Origin: JAWMQL01 sp033283165
Lineage (GTDB): Bacteria; Pseudomonadota; Gammaproteobacteria; Pseudomonadales; Halieaceae
Length of the DNA: 64,000 nucleotides
Assembly (NCBI GenBank): GCA_033283165.1
Contig: JAWMQL010000001.1
Coordinates: forward strand, 682,001 to 746,000
Direction: 5' to 3'
Notes under the pieces: model-generated
Database searches by the model: none
What the model was told of the DNA's origin: nothing
The model's input: the letters and a program-made list of their open reading frames with translations, nothing else
Program-made: the position numbers and the translations under genes
In this document: positions 25,386 through 34,448 of the stretch, in pieces
Layout of the letters: every line of letters starts with the position of its first letter
Position numbering within the stretch: position 1 is the first letter of the stretch

Positions 25386-25859
25386 TCAGTAGATGTAATC
25401 CTTCGATTTGTACTCGTCGTGGCAGGCCTTGCAGGCCTCACCCGTTTCGCCCACGGACGTGGCAATTACCTTGCGGTCGCCGCCATTGACCGCCGTTTCC
25501 AGTGCGATTGCGGCGTCGCGAAGGTCGCCCAGCTTGCTCTCGAAGTCGTCGAGGTTGTCCCAGATTTCAGGCTTGGCCCGGGTGGTGCCCTGTTCGCTGC
25601 CGGCTACAAACCCGCGCATCAGTCGCAGCTGGGAAACCGCGGCGAAATCCCGGGCCCAGATCTGCATCTGCTCGTCGTTCCAGGGAATCTCCCCCTTTAC
25701 CGTGGCCGCCATGGGCCCGAAGTTGTTGGCCAGCAGGGCGAACCAGGACTGGCGGTAGGATTGCGCCATCTGTTTGTCGTCAAAATGGGCCTGCGCCAGC
25801 GGCGCCAGGGCGATCATGGCTGCGCCGATGGTGACAGCCGCGAATTCTCTGAACGTCAT
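25386..25859 (-). CDS. Cytochrome c' (class II cytochrome c)
   Basis: A 157-residue periplasmic cytochrome. The signal peptide ends near LAQA (residue 24). The mature four-helix bundle ends in CKACHDEYKSKD, the single CxxCH heme site near the C-terminus expected for class II. I chose ATG 25859 (MTFREFAAVTIG) because AAGGATAT sits 6-7 bases upstream and the signal peptide starts there; the frame is open farther upstream to 26009 without such signals. Likely roles are electron transfer or NO binding. It converges on the cytochrome b gene, with no bases between the two ends. Confidence 0.9.
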   Translation of the reverse strand: MTFREFAAVTIGAAMIALAPLAQAHFDDKQMAQSYRQSWFALLANNFGPMAATVKGEIPWNDEQMQIWARDFAAVSQLRLMRGFVAGSEQGTTRAKPEIWDNLDDFESKLGDLRDAAIALETAVNGGDRKVIATSVGETGEACKACHDEYKSKDYIY

Positions 25860-26047
25860 GTTATATCCTTTTTCCAGGGTGGTTTTACAGGCCATACCGG
25901 CCGCACTCGTGGTGTATACGGGGCCTGCGGCAAACGAGTTTAACTCACCGGACAACTTTTTAAACCTGACCTGCCTTAAGCAGTGGCAAGCGGGGAAAAG
26001 CGGCGCCACTACGCTACCATGGCCGCGATATTTTTGAGGGTGATGCA

Positions 26048-27760
26048 GTGAGCACAGGGTCGCAGTGGGATTACAGCTATGACGTGGTGGTGGTGGGGTC
26101 CGGTAACGGTGGCCTTACCGCAGCCCTGTGCAGCTATGAAATGGGGGCCAAGGACGTACTGGTGGTGGAGAAATCCCATCTTTACGGCGGCACCAGTGCC
26201 ATTTCCGGAGGCGGGGTCTGGGTTCCCTGTAACCGCTATGCGAAAGCGGCCGGGGCAGAGGATTCCCTGGCCAAAGCGAAGACCTACCTGCGGCAGTTGA
26301 TCAGCGAGGAGGAGGTGCCCGAGTACCAACTGGATGCCTACCTGGAAAACGCGCCCCGGATGGTCGACTTCCTGCATGAACGCACCCGGGTGCGCTATGT
26401 CACCCTGGAGCACTACCCCGACTACTACACCAACCTGGACGGTGCGATGGTGGGGCACCGGTCAATGGAGCCCGAGACATTCGACGCCAGTGAACTGGGC
26501 GAGGAGTGGCGCACCCTGCGCCGGACCCATCCCATGATGCACCTGGCCGGGGTCATGGGCATTACCCAGGTGGAGGCGGCGATCCTGGTCGGGCAGCAGC
26601 CAGGCTGGTGGAAGATCGCGGCCAGGCTGGTGTTCGATTACCTGCTGGATATTCCCTGGCGACTGAAAGACCGATTCCATCGCCGCCTGGCAACCGGTTG
26701 TGCCGGCGTGGCACGCCTGCGCGCTTCCATGCTGGATCGTGACATGCCCCTGTGGCTTAACACGAGCATGACCCGCGTGGTGGACGAGGGCGGCAAGGTG
26801 ACGGGTATCGAGGTCGAGCGCAACGGCAAGCCCCTGCGTATCCAGGCGCGCAAGGCCGTTGTCCTGGCGGCCGGCGGCTTTGAGCACAACCAGGCCATGC
26901 GTGAACAGTACCTGCCCAAACCCACGGACCATCGCTGGAGTGCCGGCACCCTGGACAACACCGGTGATGCGATCCGCGAGGGGATGCGCCTCGGCGCGAA
27001 GATGCACCGCATGAACGAGGCCTGGTGGTGTAATACGATCTCGGTCCCGGGGGAGGAGATACCGCGCCTGAGCATCATGGAGAAATCCTACCCGGGGTCC
27101 ATCGTGGTCAACCCCGCCGGGCGGCGCTTCAGCAACGAATCGCAGAATTACATGGCGTTCCAGCAGGAAACTTTCCAGAAGCATTCCGAGGACAATCCCT
27201 GTTACCCCACGTGGCAGGTATTCGACGCCCATTTCCGCGCCACCTATTTTGTCGGTCCACTGTACAACAGCAAGATGCGCCCGGACTGGCTGGTGCCGGC
27301 GCGTTACGAGGAGGAGGGCTTTTTCGCCCGGGCCGATACGATTCGCGACCTGGCCGCCAAGATCAACGTGGACCCCGATGGGCTGGAAAAGACAGTCGCC
27401 GACATGAACGAATACGCCCGCACCGGCAAGGACCTGGAATGTGCCCGCGGTGATTCCGCCTATGACCGCTATTACGGTGATCCGCGCGTCACGCCCAACC
27501 CCTGTCTGGGGCCGGTGGACAAACCACCGTACTACGCCATGCGGGTGGATCCGGGCGATTTCGGCACCCAGGGCGGTATGGTCATCAACGCCGATGCCCA
27601 GGTGCTGCGCGAGGACGGTTCGGTCATCGAGGGCCTGTACGCCATCGGCAACTGTGCCGCGCCCACCTTGCCCTGCTATCCCGGCCCCGGATCGACCCTG
27701 GGCCCGGCCATGGCGTTTGCCTACCAGGCGGCCAAGGCCATCACCGGCTACCGCGACTGA
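26048..27760 (+). CDS. KstD-like FAD-dependent dehydrogenase
   Basis: A 570-residue flavoprotein of the fumarate reductase/3-ketosteroid delta-1-dehydrogenase superfamily. The dinucleotide-binding start is VVVVGSGNGGLTAAL (about residues 13-27), followed by GGTSAISGGGVWVP. The C-terminal GNCAAPTLPCYPGPGSTLGP is the KstD-type active-site stretch with Tyr and Gly positions as in steroid dehydrogenases. Substrate is inferred only as a ring ketone or similar hydrophobic molecule. The start is GTG 26048; the ATG five bases earlier runs into a stop at once. It stands upstream of a CoA-transferase and an acyl-CoA dehydrogenase, which supports a catabolic role. Confidence 0.85.
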   Translation: MSTGSQWDYSYDVVVVGSGNGGLTAALCSYEMGAKDVLVVEKSHLYGGTSAISGGGVWVPCNRYAKAAGAEDSLAKAKTYLRQLISEEEVPEYQLDAYLENAPRMVDFLHERTRVRYVTLEHYPDYYTNLDGAMVGHRSMEPETFDASELGEEWRTLRRTHPMMHLAGVMGITQVEAAILVGQQPGWWKIAARLVFDYLLDIPWRLKDRFHRRLATGCAGVARLRASMLDRDMPLWLNTSMTRVVDEGGKVTGIEVERNGKPLRIQARKAVVLAAGGFEHNQAMREQYLPKPTDHRWSAGTLDNTGDAIREGMRLGAKMHRMNEAWWCNTISVPGEEIPRLSIMEKSYPGSIVVNPAGRRFSNESQNYMAFQQETFQKHSEDNPCYPTWQVFDAHFRATYFVGPLYNSKMRPDWLVPARYEEEGFFARADTIRDLAAKINVDPDGLEKTVADMNEYARTGKDLECARGDSAYDRYYGDPRVTPNPCLGPVDKPPYYAMRVDPGDFGTQGGMVINADAQVLREDGSVIEGLYAIGNCAAPTLPCYPGPGSTLGPAMAFAYQAAKAITGYRD

Positions 27761-27889
27761 GCTGCTGTCCTGGCGGCAGCCCGGGCCGTCACCGGCACTC
27801 GCCTGGCTTTGATTTTTGGCAAAGCTGTCCCGCCTGCGGCCGTGAGAGTATCATTCACCTCGCTGTAAGACTGAATACTGGAGCTTACC

Positions 27890-29086
27890 TTGGCTGATAT
27901 GTCACGCCCGCTGGAGGGCATCCGCGTTATCGAGCTCGGCCAGTTGCTGGCCGGTCCTTTCACTGGCACCATCCTGGCGTACTTCGGTGCCGAGGTGATC
28001 AAGGTCGAGCCCCCGGGTGGCGACCCGATCCGCGGCTGGCGGGTCCTGCGCAACGGCACCTCGCTGTGGTACCACAGCCTGGGCCGGAACAAGAAGAGCG
28101 TGACCCTCGATCTAAAGTCGGAGCGCGGCCGGGAACTGGTGATGCAGTTGCTGGAGGGCGCCGACGTGGTGGTGGAGAATTTCCGTCCCGGCGCCATGGA
28201 GAAGTGGGGGCTGGGCCCGGACCAGGTCAAGGCGCGCAACCCGCGGATCATCTATACCCGCATCTCGGGCTACGGCCAGACCGGACCCTACGCGGCCAAG
28301 CCCGGTTACGCCTCCGTGACCGAGGGCTTTGGCGGTTTCCGCTATATCAATGGCGAACCGGGCAAGCCGCCGGTGCGTCCCAATATCAGTCTCGGCGACA
28401 CGGTGGCGGCCATTCACGCCGCGCTCGGTGTGGCCCTGGCCATTATCCAGCGCGCCCGCAGTGACGAGGGACAGGTCATCGACGTGGCGTTGTACGAGTC
28501 AGTCTTCAACCTGATGGAAGGCATCGTGCCAGAGTACGACGGCGGCGGCGTGATTCGCGAACCCTCGGGGACCACCGTGACCGGCATCGTGCCCACCAAT
28601 ACCTACCGCTGTGACGATGGCAAGTACGTGGTCATCGGCGGCAATGGCGACTCCATTTTCAAGCGCCTGATGACCGCCGCGGGCCGCTCCGACATGGCGG
28701 AAAACCCGGCCATGGCGGATAACGCCGGCCGGGTCGAGCACGAGGCCGAGATCGACGAGGCCCTGGCGGAGTGGTGCGCCGGTCATTCATCGACCCATAT
28801 CATCAATACCCTGGAAGAGGTCAGGGTGCCGGTGGGGCCGATCTATAACGTGGAGGACATGCTGGCCGATCCGCACTACAACGCGCGGGGCCTGTTCGAG
28901 AGTGTCGAGATCGATGGCGAGCCATTGAAGATACCCGCCATCATGCCGCGCCTGGCCAGCACACCCGGGCGGACCGACTGGCCCGGCCTGGCGGTCGGCA
29001 GCCACAACGAGGAAGTGTTGCAGGGACTGCTGCAGCTGGGCGAAGCCGAACTGCAGCAACTGCGGGAGGAGGGCGTGATCGCCTGA
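27890..29086 (+). CDS. CaiB/BaiF family (class III) CoA-transferase
   Basis: A 398-residue class III CoA-transferase, which moves CoA between carboxylic acids. GIRVIELGQLLAGPF, GAEVIKVEPPGGDPIRGW and the stretch DVVVENFRPGAMEKWGL containing the family's usual catalytic/binding region are present, with the later NGLVVGDPH-like region represented by VEDMLADPHYNARG. The start is probably TTG 27890, 6 bases after GGAG, giving MADMSRPLEG; ATG 27899 would leave 15 bases to that site. It is co-oriented with the KstD-like gene and converges on the acyl-CoA dehydrogenase with 21 bases between. Confidence 0.9.
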   Translation: MADMSRPLEGIRVIELGQLLAGPFTGTILAYFGAEVIKVEPPGGDPIRGWRVLRNGTSLWYHSLGRNKKSVTLDLKSERGRELVMQLLEGADVVVENFRPGAMEKWGLGPDQVKARNPRIIYTRISGYGQTGPYAAKPGYASVTEGFGGFRYINGEPGKPPVRPNISLGDTVAAIHAALGVALAIIQRARSDEGQVIDVALYESVFNLMEGIVPEYDGGGVIREPSGTTVTGIVPTNTYRCDDGKYVVIGGNGDSIFKRLMTAAGRSDMAENPAMADNAGRVEHEAEIDEALAEWCAGHSSTHIINTLEEVRVPVGPIYNVEDMLADPHYNARGLFESVEIDGEPLKIPAIMPRLASTPGRTDWPGLAVGSHNEEVLQGLLQLGEAELQQLREEGVIA

Positions 29087-29107
29087 TGGCGATCCGCCCG
29101 GTCCGGC

Positions 29108-30253
29108 TCAGCGTCCGAGGATGGAGCGTGCGACCAGCTCGCGCATGATTTCCGACGTCCCACCATAGATGCGCTGGATGCGCGCGTCGGTGTAGAAGCG
29201 GGAGATCGGGTACTCGGCCGTGTAGCCATAGCCGCCGAACAATTGCAGGCAGTCGTCCGTTACCCGGCACTGCATTTCGGTGGACGCGTATTTCAGCATG
29301 GCCGCGTCCTCGGCACTCAGGTCGTTGTCGAGGTAGCGCTGGGCGTACTCCTGGTACAGGGCCCGATTCAGCGCGATTTCGATCTTCGCCTCGGCCAGTT
29401 TGAAACGGGTGTTCTGGAAGCTGGATATGCTCTGGCCAAAGGCCTTGCGCTCCTTGACGTAGTCCACCGCCAGGTCGAATGCGCCCTGGGCGGCGCCGAT
29501 GGCCTGGCCGGACATGCCCAGGCGCTCGCGCACCAGTTCCTGCATCATGATGATGAAGCCCTTGTTCAGCTCGCCCAGCAGGGCATTCTCGGGCATGCGC
29601 ACGTCCTGGAAGAACAGCTCTGCCGTGTCCGAGGTGTGCTGGCCAATCTTCTCGATTTTCTTGCCGCGGGAAAATCCCGGCAGGCTGGTGTCGAGCAGGA
29701 ACAGGGAGATGCCCTTGGCGCCCTTGCCGGGCTCGGTGACCGCGGCCACGATCACCACGTCGGCGTGCATGCCGTTGGTGATGAATATCTTGGAGCCATT
29801 CAGGACCCACTCGTTGCCGTCCTTGACTGCGGTAGTGCGGATGGCCTGCACGTCGGAGCCGGCTCCCGGCTCGGTCATGGCCAGGGCGCCGACGGCCTCA
29901 CCGCTCACCATTTTGGTCAGCCAGTGCTGTTTCTGCTCCTCGGTGCCGAAGTGCTCGATGTAGGGGGCGACGATATTGCTGTGAATGCCGTAACCGGAGG
30001 CGATGCCGCCGAAGCCCATATGCGACAGTTCCTCGATAATGGCGAAGGTCACCAGCGGCGAGGCCCCGGCCGCGCCGTATTCCTCGGGGGCGTCGGGGCA
30101 GAGCAGGCCTGCAGCGCCGAGGGTGTTCCAGAGTTCCCGCGGAACCCAGTGGTCCTCCTCCCACTGTTCGATATGGGGTGAGATTTCCTGCTCAAATGCG
30201 CGCCGGGCCATATCCCGGAACAGGGTCAATTCTTCATTGTCCATCGTCTTCAC
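29108..30253 (-). CDS. Acyl-CoA dehydrogenase
   Basis: A 381-residue FAD-linked acyl-CoA dehydrogenase that introduces a 2,3-double bond in an acyl-CoA. ALAMTEPGAGSD and NGSKIFITNG are the flavin-binding signatures. The C-terminal RIYGGTSEIMRELVAR has Gly where MCAD has its Glu376, as in long-chain and isovaleryl-CoA enzymes. In those the base lies earlier, and the Glu of ELVRERLGMS fits that position, so the enzyme is predicted active. The AraC-family gene is divergent, with 167 bases between carrying operator-like repeats. The start is ATG 30253 or 30244. Confidence 0.9.
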   Translation of the reverse strand: MKTMDNEELTLFRDMARRAFEQEISPHIEQWEEDHWVPRELWNTLGAAGLLCPDAPEEYGAAGASPLVTFAIIEELSHMGFGGIASGYGIHSNIVAPYIEHFGTEEQKQHWLTKMVSGEAVGALAMTEPGAGSDVQAIRTTAVKDGNEWVLNGSKIFITNGMHADVVIVAAVTEPGKGAKGISLFLLDTSLPGFSRGKKIEKIGQHTSDTAELFFQDVRMPENALLGELNKGFIIMMQELVRERLGMSGQAIGAAQGAFDLAVDYVKERKAFGQSISSFQNTRFKLAEAKIEIALNRALYQEYAQRYLDNDLSAEDAAMLKYASTEMQCRVTDDCLQLFGGYGYTAEYPISRFYTDARIQRIYGGTSEIMRELVARSILGR

Positions 30254-30312
30254 CTGCGGTTGCTGTTTCAGGGTTAATTTCGGTGCGATAGTGTGGAGTA
30301 AGATGTAACTAT

Positions 30313-30355
30313 AGACAATGATTTAAGCGGTCAATTATTGATCTAAACAGACAAT
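30313..30355. promoter_or_regulatory. Operator-like repeats between ACAD and AraC-family genes
   Basis: AGACAAT occurs twice as a direct repeat (30313-30319 and 30349-30355), 36 bases apart. Between them lies the dyad TCAATTATTGA (30331-30341). The region is much more A/T-rich than its surroundings and lies in the divergent promoter gap, where an AraC-type regulator commonly binds direct repeats. Confidence 0.5.
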
Positions 30356-30420
30356 CTTATGGTGCAAGTGGGCAGAAATAGGGATATATTGGCGCGTAAA
30401 TTACCTAATATTAACTCAAC

Positions 30421-31428
30421 GTGACACTTGATCCCCTGCATCATCCCGCGATAGCGGTCCACTTCGCGCAAGTCGTCAGTCGCCGGGCCATGGCGCGCGG
30501 AGTGCCTCTCGAGCTGTTACTGCAGGCGGTATCCCTGGACCGGCAGCAACTGGATGATCCCCGGACCCGGATCAGCCCGGCCCAGTTGGGGGCCCTGATG
30601 CGGCTGGTCTGGCGCGAACTGGACGACGAACTGATGGGTTTCGGCGCCGCTGCACACCGCTTCGGCCTGTTTGCACTGATGGCCCGGCAGATGGTCGAGG
30701 TGCCCGACCTGGAGGCGGCCCTGAGATACTCGGTGCGTTTCATGAACCTGTGCTCCGGCGCAATCCGCTGGCGGCTCGTTGTCGCCGAACAGGCCCGGCT
30801 GCAACTGACGCTGCTGCCGCCGGACCGCGACGACGAGCACTTCCTCGAGGAGTTTCTGCTGCTGATCTGGCACCGGTTCATCAACTGGCTGATTGGCGAG
30901 CGCATTCCGCTGCGCACCACCGAGTTGGCGTTCCCGCCCACGGCGCACCGCGCCGAGTACCAGCTCATGTTTCCCGGCCGGGTCAGTTTTGACCGTGAGT
31001 ACAGCGCACTAATCTTCGACATCGACTGGCTGCGCTCCCCGGTGGTGCGAAACCGGCAGGAGTTGCGTCGTTACCTGCAGCATCTACCGGATGAGTGGTT
31101 TATCCGCCAGAGTTTCGTCGGTTCCGCCAGTGAGCGCGTTTTGCGCGCACTGGAACAGGAAGACACCATGCCCACCCTGGAGCAACTGGCGGCGCGCTGG
31201 CAGATGAGTTCCCGCACCCTGCACCGGCAACTGCAGCGGGAGGGCAGCTCCTTCCGCAGGTTGAGCGAACAGGCGCGGCGGGAACGGGCCATGTCCCTGC
31301 TGTTGTTCAGTGACTGCCAGGTGCGGGCAGTGGCGCAGCAACTGGGCATGACCGAACCGGCGTTCAGCCGCGCCTTCAAGCAGTGGACCGGGCTGTCACC
31401 ACTGGCCTGGCGCCGGGCACGGCGTTGA
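30421..31428 (+). CDS. AraC-family transcriptional regulator (arabinose-binding-type N-terminus)
   Basis: A 335-residue regulator. The N-terminal region (about 1-200) resembles the AraC-type arabinose-binding/OruR-like sensor domain, and the C-terminal two-helix-turn-helix domain is clear (LEQLAARWQMSSRTLHRQL, then VRAVAQQLGMTEPAFSRAF). The start GTG 30421 lacks a good ribosome-binding site; an ATG at 30490 would remove part of the domain. It is divergent from the acyl-CoA dehydrogenase and upstream of the aldehyde dehydrogenase/glycerol kinase pair, so it probably controls one or both. Confidence 0.9.
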   Translation: MTLDPLHHPAIAVHFAQVVSRRAMARGVPLELLLQAVSLDRQQLDDPRTRISPAQLGALMRLVWRELDDELMGFGAAAHRFGLFALMARQMVEVPDLEAALRYSVRFMNLCSGAIRWRLVVAEQARLQLTLLPPDRDDEHFLEEFLLLIWHRFINWLIGERIPLRTTELAFPPTAHRAEYQLMFPGRVSFDREYSALIFDIDWLRSPVVRNRQELRRYLQHLPDEWFIRQSFVGSASERVLRALEQEDTMPTLEQLAARWQMSSRTLHRQLQREGSSFRRLSEQARRERAMSLLLFSDCQVRAVAQQLGMTEPAFSRAFKQWTGLSPLAWRRARR

Positions 31429-31518
31429 TTAACCCCGGCGGGATATTTTTACCGCGCTCAGGAATGCTACACTTGCCCGCCTGACCACTGGCTTGCCGGT
31501 AAATAAAGGAGTCTGACA

Positions 31519-32946
31519 ATGCGCGAGTACAAGCAGTTTTATATCGATGGAAAGTGGGTAAATCCCACGGTAGCCAACGACCTGGAGGTGATCAACCCGG
31601 CCACTGAGGAGGTCTGCGGGGTCATCTCCCTGGGCTCCGAGGCGGATGTGGACCTCGCGGTCGCCGCCGCCAAACGGGCCTTCGCCAGCTATGGCCGCAG
31701 CACCCGGCAGGAACGCCTGGAACTGCTGGAGAGTTGTGTCGCCACCTACAAGAAGCACTACAACGATGTGGCCGACGCCATTCGTGAGGAAATGGGCGCC
31801 CCGAAGAGCCTGGCGGTCAGTTCCCAGGCGGCCTGTGGCCTGGGTCACCTGCAGCAGGCGGCAGAAGTACTGAAAACCTTTGAGTTCGAGGAAGATCTCG
31901 GTGAGCACCGCGTATTCAAGGAGCCCATCGGGGTGTGTGGTCTCATCACGCCGTGGAACTGGCCGGTCAACCAGATCGGTTGCAAGGTCGCCCCGGCGCT
32001 CGCCGTGGGCTGTACCATGGTGCTGAAGCCCAGCGAAATAGCGCCCCTGTCGGCCTATATCTGGAGCGAAATCATGGACGAGGCTGGCGTGCCCGCCGGC
32101 GTGTACAACATGGTCAACGGCGACGGCCCGGTGGTGGGCACCGCGCTGTCGAAGCACCCGGACGTGGACATGATGTCCTTCACCGGCTCCACCCGCGCCG
32201 GCACCCTGGTGGCCCAGAACGCGGCGCCCACCGTGAAGCGGGTGACCCAGGAACTGGGTGGCAAGTCCCCGAATATCATTCTCGACGACGCCGACCTGGA
32301 AGCTGCGGTTACCGCTGGCGTGCTGCACATGTACAACAATACTGGCCAGTCCTGTAACGCCCCCTCGCGCATGCTGGTCCCGGCGGCCAAGCTGGAGCAG
32401 GCCGAGCAGATCGCTGCCCGGGTGACCGAGTCGGTGGTGGTGGGCGATCCCGCCGCTGAGGACACCACCATGGGGCCGGTGGTCTCGGAAACCCAGTTCA
32501 ACAAGATCCAGGGACTGATCGAGCAGGGCATCGAGGAGGGAGCGAAGCTGGTGACCGGCGGACCGGGACGTCCGGAGGGGCTGGAACACGGCTACTATGT
32601 GCGCCCGACCATCTTTTCCGGTGCCAATAATGACATGACCATCGCGCGGGAAGAGATTTTCGGCCCCGTACTGACCATGATTCCCTATGAAACCGAAGAG
32701 GAAGCCATTGAGGTCGCCAATGACACGCCGTACGGTCTGGCGGGTTACGTGCAGTCCGGAGACCTGCAGCACGCGCGCGCGGTGGCCTCGAAGATTCGTG
32801 CCGGCAACGTCCATATCAACGGCGCCGCGGGCGGTTTCGATGTACCCTTCGGCGGTTACAAACAGTCTGGCAACGGCCGTGAGTGGGGCCACCACGGTTT
32901 CACTGATTTCCTCGAAATCAAGGCGGTGGAGGGCTACGGTAGCTGA
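31519..32946 (+). CDS. Aldehyde dehydrogenase family protein
   Basis: A 475-residue NAD(P)-dependent aldehyde dehydrogenase. TPWNWPVNQIGCKVAPAL, FTGSTRAG and QELGGKSPNI (catalytic Glu) are present, and the nucleophile is Cys279 in NTGQSCNAPSR. It ends with the usual GGYKQSGNGREWG. ATG 31519 follows AAAGGAGTC. The gene is separated from glpK by only two bases (stop at 32946, ATG at 32949), so the two form an operon. Substrate is not predictable; glyceraldehyde-type or fatty aldehydes are possibilities, and the link to glycerol kinase is only contextual. Confidence 0.9.
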   Translation: MREYKQFYIDGKWVNPTVANDLEVINPATEEVCGVISLGSEADVDLAVAAAKRAFASYGRSTRQERLELLESCVATYKKHYNDVADAIREEMGAPKSLAVSSQAACGLGHLQQAAEVLKTFEFEEDLGEHRVFKEPIGVCGLITPWNWPVNQIGCKVAPALAVGCTMVLKPSEIAPLSAYIWSEIMDEAGVPAGVYNMVNGDGPVVGTALSKHPDVDMMSFTGSTRAGTLVAQNAAPTVKRVTQELGGKSPNIILDDADLEAAVTAGVLHMYNNTGQSCNAPSRMLVPAAKLEQAEQIAARVTESVVVGDPAAEDTTMGPVVSETQFNKIQGLIEQGIEEGAKLVTGGPGRPEGLEHGYYVRPTIFSGANNDMTIAREEIFGPVLTMIPYETEEEAIEVANDTPYGLAGYVQSGDLQHARAVASKIRAGNVHINGAAGGFDVPFGGYKQSGNGREWGHHGFTDFLEIKAVEGYGS

Positions 32947-32948
32947 AG

Positions 32949-34439
32949 ATGGCCAGCTACGTACTCGCGATTGACCAGGGCACCACCGGCAGCACGGTGG
33001 CCCTGATGGACGAGCATGGCGTTCTGCGCTGCAGCGTCAACTACGAGTTTCCCCAGATCTACCCGAAGCCGGGTTGGGTCGAGCACCGCCCGGCGGAGAT
33101 ATGGGACTCGGTCCGCAAAGGGATTGCGGCGGTATTGCGCAAGAAGGTCTGCAAGGCCACTGATATTGCCGCTATCGGTATTACCAACCAGCGGGAAACC
33201 GCGCTGCTGTGGCATCGCGATTCCGGTGAGGCGCTGAATAATGCGATCGTCTGGCAGTGTCGGCGCACCACGGATTTTTGTGAATCGCTGAAGCAAGCCG
33301 GCCACGAACCGGCGGTGAAACGCCGCACCGGGCTGGTACTCGACCCGTACTTCTCCGCCAGCAAGTTCCGGTGGTTGCTGCAGAATACCGGCGGGATCTC
33401 ACGGCTGCTGAAGGCGGGCAAGGTGGCCGCGGGGACCGTGGATTCCTACCTCATCTGGCAGTTGAGCGGCGGCGCCGCGCACGTGACCGATATTTCCAAT
33501 GCCTCCCGCACCTCGTTGATGAGCCTGCGGCGTGGTCAATGGGATAGCCAGTTGCTGGACCTGTTTGAAGTGCCGGCAGAGATCCTGCCGCGGATCACCG
33601 CGAGCAGCGCGGTGCTTGCCCATACCCGCGGCGTGCCGGGCCTGCCGGACGGCATACCCATCGCCGGGGTGGCGGGCGACCAGCAGGCGGCCCTGTTCGG
33701 GCAGGCCTGTTTCGGCGTCGGCGACGCCAAGTGCACCTTTGGCACCGGCTCTTTCATCCTGATGAATACCGGCTCTGAATTACGCCTTTCCCGCTCCGGC
33801 CTGTTGACCACCGCGGCCTGGCAACTGGGGGAGTCCGGCAAACCGGTCTACGTACTGGAGGGCGGGGCCTTTATCTGCGGTGCGGCAGTCCAGTGGTTGC
33901 GCGATGAACTGCAGATTATCCGCAAGGCGCAGGACATCGAGGCCCTGGCTGCCAGCGTCCCCGATCACGGCGGAGTGGAATTCGTCCCGGCGCTGACCGG
34001 GCTGGGCGCGCCCCACTGGGCACCGCAGGCACGGGGTACCGTTACCGGTCTTACCCGCGGTGCCGGCCGCGGGCAGATCGCGCGCGCCACCCTGGACGCC
34101 ATGGCCCTGCAGAATGCCGATATCCTCAGGGCGATGGAACGCGATCTCGGTAAGCGCATGAAACCCCTGCGAGTCGATGGTGGTGCGGCCGCCAACAATC
34201 TGCTGATGCAGATCCAGGCGAACGTACTGGGTCGCAAACTGATTCGGCCGCAGGTCATCGAGACCACTGTGGCGGGCGCCTGTTACCTGGCCGGGCTCGG
34301 TGTCGGCCTGTGGAGCAGTCCGAAGGCGGTGAAGGATATCTGGCGCGCCGAGCAGGAATTCACTGTTGCGATGTCTGCCCGGGCCCGGAAAGCGCGGCTG
34401 GCGTCCTGGCAGAAAGCCGTGGAGCTGACCCTGGCCTGA
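32949..34439 (+). CDS. glpK: Glycerol kinase
   Basis: A 496-residue FGGY-family kinase that phosphorylates glycerol with ATP. The GlpK-specific features are strong: AIDQGTTGSTVALMDEHG, NAIVWQCRRTTD (substrate arginine), TGLVLDPYFSASKFRWLL, GDQQAALFGQ (catalytic Asp) and FGTGSFILMNTG. Length agrees with the 495-505 residues of known GlpK. It lacks neighbouring glpD or glpF and follows the aldehyde dehydrogenase in the same operon. It converges on pspF, with 9 bases between stop codons. Confidence 0.95.
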   Translation: MASYVLAIDQGTTGSTVALMDEHGVLRCSVNYEFPQIYPKPGWVEHRPAEIWDSVRKGIAAVLRKKVCKATDIAAIGITNQRETALLWHRDSGEALNNAIVWQCRRTTDFCESLKQAGHEPAVKRRTGLVLDPYFSASKFRWLLQNTGGISRLLKAGKVAAGTVDSYLIWQLSGGAAHVTDISNASRTSLMSLRRGQWDSQLLDLFEVPAEILPRITASSAVLAHTRGVPGLPDGIPIAGVAGDQQAALFGQACFGVGDAKCTFGTGSFILMNTGSELRLSRSGLLTTAAWQLGESGKPVYVLEGGAFICGAAVQWLRDELQIIRKAQDIEALAASVPDHGGVEFVPALTGLGAPHWAPQARGTVTGLTRGAGRGQIARATLDAMALQNADILRAMERDLGKRMKPLRVDGGAAANNLLMQIQANVLGRKLIRPQVIETTVAGACYLAGLGVGLWSSPKAVKDIWRAEQEFTVAMSARARKARLASWQKAVELTLA

Positions 34440-34448
34440 GTTGGCGAT

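Noticed and set aside
31429..32895. Long open frame of 488 codons opposite the aldehyde dehydrogenase gene
   Set aside because: It is the antisense of a clear, intact gene, has no recognisable domain, and such frames are expected in GC-rich DNA where stops are rare.
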